Part shown: one piece after another, positions 1 to 12,363 of the stretch | Position numbering within the stretch: the stretch's first letter is position 1 | Layout: every line of letters starts with the position of its first letter | Assembly (NCBI GenBank): GCA_029531795.1 | Contig: JAPEIS010000015.1 | Location: 372,001 to 436,000, forward strand | Direction: 5' to 3' | Source: Sclerotinia nivalis | Taxonomy: Eukaryota; Ascomycota; Leotiomycetes; Helotiales; Sclerotiniaceae | DNA length: 64,000 bases | The notes under the pieces: model-generated | Databases searched by the model: none | The model's input: only the letters and a program-made list of their open reading frames with translations | Told to the model about the DNA's origin: nothing | Translations under genes and position numbers: made by a program

Positions 1-3000
1 ACGGCGTCTGTTTCTGAGTGGTACCCATCCCAGGATTAATTTTGGATTGTTCGCTAGCCTTGGGGTGGCTGTGACCTTGCTGTAGGCTACTTGGTGGGTT
101 TATTTTATTTTCTTCTCCAACGTTAAGCGATCTTTGATTTTGTTGCATGCCATACTCAGCCGTCGCTTGCTCCGTTCGTGCGATTGGGTTTTCTGGAGGT
201 GAAGGCCGTATCTGCGACATGCTGGAATTTTGGTGCGACTGTGCTGGAGAAGCAACGGTAGTCGCATGATGCACATCTAGGGAAGTCTTGATCTTGCCCC
301 AATCTTGAGTAGATCGACCACCGGTTGAATGCATCTTTTCCTGTAAGGTGATGTAATTCAACATATTTTGTTCTTGCCTGGCATCGTAGTAAATCGTATT
401 ACGATCTACGTTCTCGGCGTGATTGATTGGCTGTTGGTTTGACGCGGGGGGAGGCATATTTGTCGTCTTAGAAGCGGGCTGCCGAGGAGCTCCTGAGTTC
501 ATCCCCATCTTCTCATCCATACTTCGTAAATGATTGATGAGTTCCGGATGCGGTGGCTTAGGGGAATGCTCCCGGTCATGAATAGGCTGCCGTGGTGATT
601 CTGCTTGCATGGCCGAAGGTGGCACATCTTGGTCTGCGTGGGCCGGTTGCGTTTGTGAGTATTCAACAGTGGCAGATTTCGTAGTCGGCTTTTCAGGCGG
701 CCCTGACTTCTTTCTTGACTTTGTTTTCCGAGGTTTTGTACTTGTACTTGTTCGTGCTAGTGGCCTTTTTCGGGGAGCTTCCTGCATCCACACGCCGCTG
801 CTTGATGCTATCGGTTTATTGATAAAGGCCATCGGGTACACTCCGTTCTGCTTGTTCGTAGAATATGAATTTAGGTGGACATCTCGGGACCAGGATGATC
901 CCGATAATGTACCGGGGAGGGCACTTTCACATACAATATTTTGAGCGGGTATAGTTTCATTCTGGGCGTAATACTGATTTGTCCCCCTCCTCTCATTTCG
1001 ACTTAGCACTTCTTGCGATGAAATAGGTGGATGATATGTACTTGTTGCGGAATTTTGAGTTGCGGGGACAGGAGAAGGTTGAAGTGGTTCTGTCGCCAAA
1101 GGGGGTGAATAGTTTGAGGGAGAAGAATTGAATCCATTCGTTGGACGATTTATAGGCTGGAAAGTGGCAATCAATGGATCGCGTACGGCTGCTTGAGAGC
1201 TTTGAGCAGGCTTCTGCGATACCATTTGCGGTGATTGAAGTGGCTTATGACATTCTCCAATGGTCGTGGTAAATTGTTGAGCAGTAGGCGATCGGTTTGC
1301 CATTTTCTGGTCACTCTTTGATGACAATGGAACTGATGGCAGTGGGGTTCGTGCGCTTTTCTCGAATAATTTCTGTGATGTTTCTGGAACATCTATACAG
1401 GGAATCTTGGTGGAGTCGCCTGATTGAGGATGGACAGTTTCCGGGCTGCGCGCTGAATGCTTTGATTCTTCAACGACGGGTTGGCAAACTGCAGTTTGAC
1501 TAACTAAGGGTATCTCGTCCTTGCTCGGGAGTTTGTTGTGCGGATCACTATTCAAATTAGACTCAACTAAGGGCGAGGTTCGTGGCAACACAGAGTTTTG
1601 GATGGCGTTGACTGAACTGAAAGTTGAACCCAGTTCACGTATATGGGCCTCGGTGCTTGATGTTGGGGAAATACTGGAGATACTGGGGGAACGGTTGGTA
1701 TCCACGGGCCGTGAGCCACTCGATGAAAAGAGGTGGTTCAAAAATTCAAGGTCGTGAAAAGGACCGTATTTTTTGGGATTGTCTGATGAAGTTTTTGTCG
1801 ACGGCACGGTGGAGGTGGGAGCATTGTGACTTTGATTCTCTGTTGGGTTTTGATGTGGTGATGTGACGCCTCTCATAAGCTCATCAGTTTGGCCCGCTAT
1901 CTGCGTTGGACTTGCCGATTTCACCAACTCGTGCTTAGAAGAATTTTCGTGCTCATCAAGGTCCATAGGCTGGGTGCTCGCTTCGACAAATTCTTCTGGC
2001 GTTCCATTGATAATAGGTGCCGAAGATGCAATTGCAGTCTGTGGAAACTGACTCTGAGGCCCGGTCTGGGGTGATCCTTGGGCACTACCAGTCACTTCTT
2101 TTTGAGCGTCCATCACTTTGTTGACTTTAGACCCAACTGTAATGATCTCCAATGATTGCTTTGGGATGACGGTGACATCTGATATCTGAGGCTCTTGTGA
2201 GAGACCATCACAATCCCCTGATATCTTGTTCGACTGGTGCGGAAGAACTAGTTTTGCTTCGGAAACTTTGGCTTCACTTTGTGGAGGCATAGTTTCAGAC
2301 GCCAGCGTATCATCTGGGTTCGGAGATAGGGCTTTTGCGATTTTTTCTCGAGTGAGTGGTAATGCTTTTGTTGTTGCGCTAAAATGTTCATCGTCTGATA
2401 TTTCGATCACTGTCGCCCCGAACTGTAAAACCTCTATGGTAGATTCCTCTTCCATGTCAACGATTGCATCGCATTTGGAAGTCATAGCTTTGTTGGGTGG
2501 AGGGATCTCAACTGATATCTTTGAAGTTCGCATCGTAGTCTAAACAAAATCAGTGATGCGAACAGAAATGGAATTTGTGATATGGTAGATCGTACCTCAG
2601 ACCCTTCGTGTGTCTCACAGTTTTCAAATACTTCTTCTTCACTCTCTTGGTCATCTACAGCGTCTCGAGGTGACTCTACCGCGGTCACGGGATCGTTGTT
2701 GGAACTTTTCCTGGACAACAAATTCGGAAAGGTCATATCAGCGGGAGGGGGAATCGTCTTGCGTCTCCAGGCATGTTCGCTCCAAGGTTTCCTCTTTGGA
2801 CGATTACCATCCAGCGCATTGTCTTCAGCCTTCTTCGAAAGTTTTCGTCGCTTCCGTGGGCTCTCTTTCGGCACTTCTTTTTCAACACTCCGGCGTCGAT
2901 GACTAATGCGAGGAGTCGGTGTTTCATACTTGAGAGTTGTCCATATTGCGCGAAATCTTGCCGTCATCTGAGGGGCACCGTCGGCTTGCAACTCAACAAA

Positions 3001-3690
3001 CTGATGATTGACGAATGTCTCTGTGAAAAATTTTACTCTATCAACGATTCGCTTCCCGAATTCTCGGATTTGTGTGCTGTCAAGTTCCGTACTCGCGCCC
3101 TTGTCGTTCCTCAAGAGATTCACAAGACTTTGAATTCCATCATCTGTTCCGTTCTCCAAATCCGTGGTATAATAGAATACCCATCGATGCATAAAGTACT
3201 GGATTTCCTTGTCAACTGCCGCGGGCCACCTTACAATCTCCTACATTCAAGTTAACATCCATGGGAAAGTATATAATTGAGGGCACAACCTGTGATAACC
3301 AGTTCTTCCCTAATCGCACAGGGGGATCTGGAAGGCTCTTGGGGTTAAGGCTTTCTGCCCATGGCATAGCCACGTTACGATCAAACCTTTTTGGTGGATC
3401 TAACCAGGGAGTAAGACATAGTTCCGGCTTGATGGTCATTAAAGATGAGCTGTAAGTGAATTGTGGTTCTTCGTCTTCTAAGTACGTTTCCTACATACAC
3501 GGTCAGTGTACAGTAACACACGATAAATTGTTACAGAAAGAAATACCTCAGGTGTAATCGAGGTCGGGGGCTTATTGCTAATATGTTCATTGTTAACATT
3601 TGATGATGGAGGGGTAGCATTGTATTTTTGGCTCCTCCGTTTCGCATGCTGCACGATTGTGGCGTTAGCTCCCACACGGGAAATTAACAT
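1..3690 (-). CDS. Large disordered nuclear-like protein, 3' end beyond window
   Basis: I do not recognise the family. Four exons join in frame: 3547-3690 (ATG at 3690), 3290-3490, 2596-3240, and 2539 down to position 1. Reading the last frame codon by codon I found no stop to the window edge, so the protein exceeds about 1,170 residues. Introns are 3491-3546 (GTATTT..TAG, 56 nt), 3241-3289 (GTTGTG..TAG, 49 nt, weak donor) and 2540-2595 (GTACGA..TAG, 56 nt). The N-terminal third looks folded (WPAAVDKEIQYFMHRWVFYY, then a long helical stretch). It is followed by a basic cluster (SPRKRRKLSKKAED) that resembles a nuclear localisation signal, then a very long Ser/Pro/Thr/Gln-rich region. A chromatin or transcription role is only a guess. 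If the second intron is wrong, a one-base frameshift near 3230 is the alternative. Confidence 0.72.
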
Positions 3691-3861
3691 GCTCGCAAAT
3701 CATGAGAAATAAAGCGAGGCCCATCCATCAGACGTGCCATATTTCAAGAAGAAAAAAAAAAAAATCAGACAAGAGTAGTACACACCAGTTTGCTATAGTT
3801 GGATCGTGCGTGGATGAGAAAAAGGTCGGCTACGTGATCGACGATACTAAAATCAGAATGC

Positions 3862-4194
3862 TCAGAATACGGCGCCATGAACAAAAAAAGAAGACTTCAC
3901 TAACATCTCTTTATCACGGGCGTCTTCGTAAACCAGGCTTCCATCCGATGTAGGCGGCCAAAATCTCTCTCCTCTACCTTCTTCCTCGAGAAAATTTAGC
4001 GCACACAGCCGACCTCCAATGGACTCGGCTTTTTTACCATAAACCTTGTTCCCACGAGCTTCATAGTCGGCCAGAAACGCAGAAGTGGCTTTTAACAGAT
4101 TTCGACAATCTTTGGTAGGTTTATCTTTTTCATACCCAAGAATGGAACAGATGTCGTCCCTTTTCCCCATCGTCGCTGGTTTTGATGGGGTCAT
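3862..4194 (-). CDS. Small hypothetical protein, or 5' exon of a neighbour
   Basis: An ATG-started ORF of 110 codons with a protein-like composition (charged, few low-complexity runs; motifs such as KVYGKKAESIGGRL and FWPPTSDGSLVYEDARDKE). No family recognised. It lies head-to-tail upstream of the large gene starting at 3690 on the same strand. A GTGAAG donor just after the codons for EML (near 3891) could splice it into that gene, so it may be a first exon rather than an independent gene. The last residues (SSFFVHGAVF) would then be intronic. Confidence 0.4.
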   Translation of the reverse strand: MTPSKPATMGKRDDICSILGYEKDKPTKDCRNLLKATSAFLADYEARGNKVYGKKAESIGGRLCALNFLEEEGRGERFWPPTSDGSLVYEDARDKEMLVKSSFFVHGAVF

Positions 4195-7100
4195 CAGATG
4201 GTAGAATGTTATTCGGAGTAAGGAATAACGCTCGGGGACATGGCATGGAGTTTATTTAAAAAGCCAGAAATAGAGACCATTGTGCAAGTGCAATGTACGA
4301 GTATTTGTTATTGCTCGAATTTAATGGTGTGGCTCCAAGGTGGGGCATAAAACTCCCATAATATGCAGCAAGGATTTCTGACAAAAGAATTCCGGGCAAC
4401 TGCAGGAAAGGAAACTGCGGAAAGGTATAGAAGTAGAGAAGAAATGAAGTGTCTGACTGGCCCAAACAAAATGAGTGCAACGTGAGAACATTGTGCATAA
4501 TTTAGTGCACAGCGCAGATGAGGCAGCATGATAAACGTCTACTCCCCCCGGGCATAATGTTCCGGTGACCGAAATCTCAGTTTGATCTTATTTCTTCATT
4601 TCCGCAGTTGGGCAATTGTCCGATGATTGAGTAGATTTATGGAATATAAGTGGTTGGTTATGTACGAGTCACACTACTGACTGACTCTTAAGCTTGAGAA
4701 ATAGACATGGGAAGTTTTTCTTTCTAAAATATGCACCTGTGTGCAGACTAAAAACCCACTACTTCTCAAAAATGACAACTTATCGCGATAAAAACCGTCC
4801 CCACCCATGAATCCACATGAAAAATGAATAAATTGGCAAATTGTAAGTCCACTTAGATATCATTGGATGATGTCGTCGCCTATAATGAGGAAGGTGTGAT
4901 TTTCATCTAGGGATGGCTAGGCAGTTTGGAGCCATGCTGACATGCTGGCATGCAGAATGTCTGCAGCCGAGCTTCCTGGGGTACTTAGCCCGAAGCCCAA
5001 AACCCGTTCCGAAAGAGACTCGGAACAGACATATATGTAGATTCATCCTATTAACTGACTGCGCTTGCAACAATCCTGCATTACTATCATTCATTACTTC
5101 GCCAGGTCGATGAAGTACTAGACTTTATTGATTGTTGACTGTTGACTGTTGAGTGTTGATTGTTTATTGTTGATTGTTTATTGTTTATTGTTGGTTGTCA
5201 AAAATAGATACGTGCTTGCTTATCTTGTTGGATTTTTTGGATTTGTTGGATTCATTCGGCAGCCCCCACATAGGCAAAACTCCACTGAGAAAACCCGGAT
5301 CTGATGGCGTGCATAATGACCTAACCTGAGAGCTGCTTACTTCCCCCATGGAATTTAATTGTCCAAAAGATGTTAGTAATAATAGAGGCCCCCATTTAAC
5401 CAGGTATTCTTTGAATTTCTTTCATATCTCATGAATCCATTTTGATTGTACAGAGTAGTTTTGACGCAGACGGATGAGCTAAAAAGACATAATCCATAGT
5501 AGTAGATGAGCCTTATTGGCGCGCATGACAATTTTGCCATTCGCTAATGTCAATTTCAGAGTCATGAGACTTTCTAGATATTCTCAGTCAAATGAACTAT
5601 AAGAGTGGTGGAGAGAACATAAGAAATGCACAACTAAGAAGATACCTACTTTCATACTTGTAGGTGCACTTGTCAGGAAACAAATACTACACGGGTCATA
5701 AATAAATCAACACCACCGAAGCTGGGAGATCGACTGAGAGTTCTTGGAGATTTCTGTTTCGGCTACCAACCGCTCATGCACGCCATGCTGAAGCCTTTGC
5801 AACGCACAGCTGATATTGCTGTACGAGTTGAAGGGCGATGAGCGCGCTGGTTGAAAAATGGAAGGCTTTCCTAGAGACATTGATCAATATATACGTACAC
5901 ATGTAATATAGCAAACAGCCTCCAATCGAATAAAATTTGCAAGTACTCACAGACGGGTACATGCTGCCGTGGGGAGTATTTCGGTTCCATATTGCATGTT
6001 CCTGGGTTCCTAGGCTCCTAGGTTCTCAGCCGTGTATCGTATATCTATCGACAAGTTTCTACATCGGACGTCAAGCTTTGATTGTGATTCAAGAAGGAAT
6101 TCTGAGAATTATCATCACATCACTTTCTCTCGGATCACGTGGTAAGGTTAACATGAACCCAAAGTTGGGGCTCGTGCGTGCTTCTTTTTCATCGTGTACG
6201 AATTGTTTCAAACAGGATTATTAGACTCCTAATTCTCTCAAGATCTCTTCGACGCAATATCTTCTCAATGATCTTCATCGTCTCAATCTAAAAGAGATAT
6301 TGGAATGACAAGTCGACCGCTTTTCATTGTTGGAAAGCTCGTACTCGTGCTCACACTCAAACGGGAATTTTGTCACGTAGGTAAACATGACTTCAACACT
6401 TAGAAGACAATGTGAATGCACTTTGTTACGAACACGAAATGCATCGATGCCGCCTTCTTCTATCGAAATGGTTACCGCGAAGTTATCGGGTCTTCTAGGT
6501 GTGCAGGTTCACAATGTCTATGAATACAGTGACAATACTGCGCTGATCTCAATTTTACTGCTTAGTCCATTGTAAGATCATTTTCAATCGACGGGAAACT
6601 AGAGGGATCTCTCCGGTCGCGATCGAGTACCTTTCGAGCAATGTGTTATCATAAAGCTAGTGCTCTTACGACAGATTTCTGTTCAATATGGGCTGCAAGT
6701 TTCTTTCCCGAGTTTGCAGCGAAACCGCTGGTTGATGAATGCGGGTACCCGCAGTGCTTACTCTACCATCATGCAATCAACCTTTGCTTCATCGCAATTT
6801 TCACTCATATTTTTGATCTTGTGAATTGATGTACTGGCGTTAAAGGGTCAATCTCATTTCCCAGCCATTTTGTATCATGATATATCAAGTTTTGAATCAA
6901 CTTCCCCAGCTGCCGATCTGAAGAGTTGAAGCACAAAATGAAGCATAAGATATATCATACTCAGTTTCAGAAGATTCCAAAGAACGAAGTCATGACCACG
7001 CAATCCATTTACTTCGGCGTCTACTCTCGAAGCCCAAAATACGACGCGAGTGTTACGGGTTAATGAGATGAGTAATGCACCCAAAATATGTAATTTTAGT

Positions 7101-7747
7101 TTGAACAAGAATCGTTTGTGGCTCACCCTGAATTGAGAGTCTTTTCATGTCGTTACTATCACCTAAAATGTATTTGAAAAGCAATAATCTTCAAGCGCTA
7201 TACACATGATAGGATGTTTACGATGTTTAATCAACTTTATTGAAGCTAACTTGATTCAAGGTTTTCGGATCGTGTCTTCTAGAATTTGCAATAGCACAAA
7301 TGAAAGCCCTAAGTTTATAATAAAGTTTTGGAGTTGGCATAAATCACGTTCTCTCTCATTTGCTCAGCCTGTCAAATACGCTTTGCTATGTTTTTTCTCC
7401 TATTTCACAAAAGCCCTAGTAATATTGAACTATTTCTTCCCAAAAAGGGCTCGGCAATACATTCAGGATAACTACATTCATTTTATGTACACAGCTTGAG
7501 AGGAGTCCTACAGTTGAAGCAATACATAAAGCTAATTTTTGGTGTTAGAGAAAGAAGAAGGATATGTCATGCAAAGAGGTGTCTTCCTCATTCTGTTTGA
7601 TTAGTAGTATATTACTTCGTAATTTTCTAAATGCATCACAAAAGTCAAGCACAGAGAATATGGCGTCCCAAGAAATGGACGATCTTCAGCCTGTGAATAC
7701 AGTCCATTGTATCAAAGAGTGCGGTGCAATTCCATTCTCATATCAGT
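4195..7747. other. Intergenic, no gene recognised
   Basis: About 3.5 kb with only short ORFs on both strands, none with recognisable protein character. It holds a degenerate TTGTTGATTG-type tandem tract at 5127-5198 and a small CCTAGG-rich repeat near 6003-6030. It lies downstream of the acyltransferase on the - strand and upstream of the small ORF at 3862-4194. Confidence 0.6.
5127..5198. repeat. Degenerate TTGWTGATTG/TTGTTTATTG tandem tract
   Basis: Successive 7-10 bp units vary around TTGACTG, TTGATTG and TTGTTTA. This is seen directly in the sequence. It is probably a decaying minisatellite. Confidence 0.7.
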
Positions 7748-9123
7748 CTAACCCGCACGTACATCACCCATCATCCATGCCTTTATGATACTATAAGGTA
7801 CGAAACTGCTGTTTATCCCTAGTGATGTCGGCTTTGAAGCTTGAGGGTATAACCATACCGGCCCAGACCAAGTCATGAACGCAACCACCCACAAGTATCC
7901 GATGATTTTATGCGCCAATGATGGAGTGTCATTCTTTCCCTTTTTACTCCCCTGCCCCGTAGCCTTCAAGAAGCCCAGCCGTACGAGATCCTCGACAACT
8001 ACACCGAGTGCTTGCGTGATAAATAAATGGATCACATTGAGCTGCTTTGGCGACATGCCTGCAGCTACCCCGGCGTACGAGTGCATGATTCCGGACAGAG
8101 CAAAGGTGATAATAACGCTAGAGAAATGTGCCGGCAATGATCCTCTTCGTAGATGAAGCACATCATACGTAATCTTAGCCGCAGGACCAGTAAGCAGGCT
8201 GCGCAAATTCTGATGCCAGACTTTTCTATTTCAATTTTAGTAATAAAACATGTCACACCCATATGACATTAAAACTTACCCCCAAAGATTCTGCAAGCTG
8301 TACGCTTGCATTAGACTACAAAATGGAGGCCTCCAATCGCGCAGCTCATTCAGACCCAAAGTCACGGTTATTGTGCCTGCTGCGGCTGCATATCCTCGAA
8401 TGAGTGCCCAGAAAGTAACAGCAAAACCGGCAATGCTTAATGCACGAAGACGAAGTTGCGGCAGTGTGACCTCGCCGAGTCTTCGGAACACTGAGATCCA
8501 AGATTCGTCGAAAAGCTGGGGAGCATTGGGTGATGGTGGACGTTGTGCCATGAGGCCCAGTAGAAGGTAGTACGTCAGAGCTATGATGCTCTCCCTCAAC
8601 AGAAACGCTGGCTTGGATGGAACGAAGCCGGGGTCCGAGTCTTTGAATACAGGTGTGTTACGTGCCTCATACTTAGTATTAACGTGCCGTAGAGCAAACA
8701 TGCTACTCCAAGCCCAGCGAAATCTCTCCCAGATACCGTGACTCGTCTCCTGTTCCACATTGGAACTTTTTTCTTTCTGATGGGTTTCCCCTTTAGTGGA
8801 AGCTCTCTGTGATGCTGGTCCGCAATCCTGCCAATTCCATTGATTCACAGTTCCAAATCAGGGTATTGCGGCAGAGGCATGAAGCTTGCGCCGCCATATA
8901 ATGAAGCCCAACGTGGGCGCATTTGTAATTTAGCGCCATTTAAAATTGAGTAGACACAAGCGGAAATCAATGGGAAAACGCCGAGTCTTGTGAGTGAGTA
9001 GGCGGGAGTAAGTCCGATGGCCACAAAGGAGAGAGTTAATTGTGTGAGAAATGCGGCTGGCACGGGGAAGAAAGAAGAAAGCGGGGAGCTAATGGAGAAG
9101 GAGGAGAACAGGCCAGATGCCAT
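7748..9123 (-). pseudogene. Wax-synthase/MBOAT-type O-acyltransferase, disrupted by a frameshift
   Basis: A multi-pass membrane acyltransferase of the fungal wax-synthase-domain group (MBOAT_2), which transfers acyl or acetyl groups to small lipophilic acceptors in the ER. Start ATG is at 9123 (MASGLFSSFS). Segments: 8846-9123, about 8280-8848, and 7748-8225. The intron at 8226-8279 (GTAAGT..TAG) rebuilds the conserved NLWGKVWHQNLRSLL. The catalytic-type His is in SGIMHSYAG. Several hydrophobic helices are visible. Between QYPDLEL and VNQWNW the frame changes at about 8846 with no usable intron (TGA in one frame, GTG AAT in the other), so the gene is broken or the assembly has an indel. The full reading would be about 460 aa, normal for the family. 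The acceptor cannot be inferred. Confidence 0.75.
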
Positions 9124-9198
9124 GGCAGCTTGAATTTTGGTGCGATGCCGAGTAGTTCTGAGAATGATAGTTTGCTCCGAGTTTTGAGTGTCTGACAA

Positions 9199-10185
9199 TG
9201 TTTGTGTTAGTGAATTATGCGTTTCATGGAACTTGGCTAGGCCAGGTTAAGTGTGCAGGTTCTACGCCGCTCAAATTCAGGATATGGTTGTATTGTTCCA
9301 ACTGTTGGATAGTTTTAGCTCTACTCCAATTCATTCCAATAAAACCTATCATTTGATGCACCAAAAGATGATCCAAAAAGCCCGACTAAGTTTAGACTGC
9401 ATATAAGGATTAAGCAGCTTGATGAAGTACCAAAATCGAAAATTGTGAGAATTCTATTCCTTCAAAATTATATTCCGCATCGGAGAAGGGAAATGGAAAC
9501 AAACACTTGAAATCCCGTGACATCTGATGCGAAATGATCTAAGTCTAAACTTTTGGATCTTTTTGCGCAGTAACAAACACAAAAGACACCAAATTCAACA
9601 CTGACAGTGATTGGGAATTCCTATTCTTCTTTTGATGCTGAATCACTGCGACAGATGAACAAATCCCTTTCTCATGCTCGCCACGCCACGCAATTCATTT
9701 TGCACCTATGGCTGTGTTATTTCGGGCCAGGGCTGCGAATGAAATGCGAACCAATTGTTTGGAGCCTGCCTGCCAATAGCGATGTAGCTATGCTACAGTA
9801 TTAAGGTACGGAGCCGAGCTGCAGATTCACCTCACGCTCTTGTTTTTTTATTGTAAATAGTCACTGGTATGCATTTTTTATATTTTCAGTGCTTTTTGCT
9901 GTAAGCATGTTTTTGGCTTTATATTCATATATTGGATTTGAGAAATCAAACCATTTTTTGGTGCTGCAGGAAGCCCGGCCTTACTTTTTCTTTTAAGATT
10001 CAGATAATATAATCTGAGCTAGTCGCAAAAGATTGATTCACTGGTGCAACATCATGACAACTTTCTTTGGGGCAGTGAACGGGCAGTGTACCATGTTCAT
10101 ATTTACTTTTGCACCCTCGAGTTTATTTATTATTTATTTTCTTCATACCATATACCATACATACTACATACCATCGACATTCATC
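9199..10185. other. Intergenic between divergent acyltransferase and protease
   Basis: No coding region seen. The two genes diverge from this stretch, so it presumably holds both promoters. The 100 bases before 10186 are pyrimidine-rich with CATACCATA-like repeats (10141-10175), typical of a fungal 5' leader. Confidence 0.55.
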
Positions 10186-11564
10186 ATGGCCTCTTCAACT
10201 CATCATACAATAATCTTTCTCTTGCTCCTCGCTCTCACACTCGCTCAAGTTCGTATTCCTATCACGCGAAAAACTCATCTTCCACAGCCTGCTCTCAACC
10301 GCCGTATCTCGACTCGCGCCTCAGTCCTAGGATCTCTTGCCAATGATTTGAAACAAGCAAGCTATGTGATCTCCGTCAAAGTTGGGACCCCACCTCAAGA
10401 TATTGATTTGATTGTCGATACGGGTAGTAGTGATACTTGGTTAATCGCCAATACTGCGAATTCATGTACTGGTTCTGGATTGGAGGGTCTCAATAAGACG
10501 GAGACACTTCCCTGCATTACTCCTTGTATGTATTCTGTCTATGCTCTTGCACCAGTAATTTGCAGAGCTCTATCATCCTGCAGGATGAAAAACGACACTC
10601 CAAATACAAGAATGGGAACAGTGAATACATACTGAAATAAAGATACAGATAATCCAAACATTTCTTCATCCATCAAGCCGAACATCACAACTGATACCTT
10701 CGTTATTGAATACCTAGATGGTAGCAAATCACAAGGATCCTACATAGCCGACACATTCACCCTCGGCAATGCCACCGTCAAGTCTCTTCAAATGGGTCTC
10801 GCCTCCACCACAGATATACGGACCGGAACATTAGGACTTGGCTATTCCGTCAACGTAGCCGCCAATACCATCTACCCAAATATTATGGACGAACTTGTTT
10901 CCCAGAAACTCATCAGCACCAGAGCTTATAGTCTCTACCTCGATTCCGCTGACTCCGCTACCGGCTCCATTCTCTTCGGCGCAGTTGATACTAGCAAATT
11001 CGTTGGTGAATTAACTGGCATAGATATAGTACCCCAACCCTACTGGAATGGCTCGATTCTCTACTCATTGTTCCTCTCTCAGAACTTGTATTCCCTCTTT
11101 CAAACCCCATCTACACCCCTTGGCCCAATGTTACCATGCCAGATTTACCATTTAGTGGCGACGTATGTGCTTTTGGAATACAGACAGGAGTACCGGACTA
11201 CTACTTTCTAGGAGATGCGTTTTTGAGAAGCGCATACGTGGTGTATGATTTAGAGCACAATCAGATCGGAATCGCGCAGGCAAATTTCGATAGTAATGGT
11301 AGTGATGAGAATATCGTCGAGTTAAAAGCAGGACAACCAGGAGTTCCGGCTTTAAGTGGTGTTAGTATCAGTTCGAGTGCCAGTACAACGGTGGCCGCTA
11401 AACCTACCAGTGGCGGGAGCCAGACTTCAGGAACTTCTGGAGCGGCTAAAGCTACAGAAACTAAAAAGAGTGGTGGAGTTGTCACAATATCAGGAAATAT
11501 CAATTTGAGAGTCCTCGGTTTCGTTATAATGGGTGGATTAATATTTGGTGGTGGAATGGTATGA
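10186..11564 (+). pseudogene. Yapsin-type GPI aspartic protease, internally deleted
   Basis: A pepsin-family (A1) aspartyl protease, normally secreted and membrane/wall-anchored. The start at 10186 gives a signal peptide (a run of Leu, then ALTLAQ). The first catalytic motif is intact (LIVDTGSSDTWL). An intron at 10526-10648 (GTATGT..ACAG) joins ITP to YNPNISSSIKPN, a family-typical segment. After FVGELTGIDIVPQPYW (to about 11050) the frame shifts. The next frame reads WLDS, then IVPLSELVFPLS, CAFGIQ and YYFLGDAFLRSAYVVYDL. The roughly 90-residue stretch that should carry the second catalytic Asp (DSGTT-type) is missing right after LDS. The tail is Ser/Thr-rich with a hydrophobic end, as expected for a GPI anchor. 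Probably inactive. Confidence 0.78.
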
Positions 11565-12360
11565 TATGAGGCTAGATGACTGTGAACATAAAGGGGACGA
11601 AGCGAGGAACTAGAAGATAAGGTTATTAGTGCAGATAATCAAAACATAATGAGCATTATTATCTATCCATGAAAATACAAGCATCGCATTAATTTTCGCT
11701 CTGTTAGTGAACTACAGTTTATCCCAACAATTCCTCCTCATTTCTATTCTCCAAGAAAATCGCACAATCTTTATCATGCCCCTCCCTCGTTACCCCTCAT
11801 CACATCTCTCCAATTTCGACGACCTCACCCCGCTTTCCTCCCCAGTAGATTCCTAGGTAATTACACTTAACCTGCATACACTCTACGAACCCGCTTTATA
11901 AGACTCCCATAAGACCAGATGTAGAAATGATGAAAAATTCATCATCATCACTACTAGTATCATAATCCAACCGAGGCCGAAAATCTTCAATTAAGGAGTG
12001 GTGCTAGACTAGCCCACAATCCTCGCTTTTGTGTATGATTTTATGATTTTCGATAACGATATTTACGTATTTATTTATAGGAGATTTGAAGATTTGGAGA
12101 ATAATTCTTATTTTCTATTACTATAATACTATAAACTGTGCTGAAATATTTTTTTGGAATTTTACTGCAGCATTTGTATTCCCTCTTACCTTTTCAATAT
12201 ATCATCTCATATATAATCTCAAACATATTAAATACAAATACCTGAAAAACCATCACGTCACCAAGAATCCAAATCCAAATCCAAACCCCTATAACCAAAA
12301 CCTGCAACAGCCAATTCGACACAGCGTAATCAAATCAATCCATCCATTATATCATCTTAT
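11565..12360. other. Intergenic, A/T-rich
   Basis: No gene seen. It is downstream of the protease and upstream of the SDR relic. A short AATCCA/AACCC tract lies near 12268-12290. Confidence 0.5.
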
Positions 12361-12363
12361 TCT

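Noticed and set aside
609..2543. Several + strand ORFs of 60-110 codons
   Set aside because: They lie opposite the long open - strand exon (1-2539) and are its shadows.
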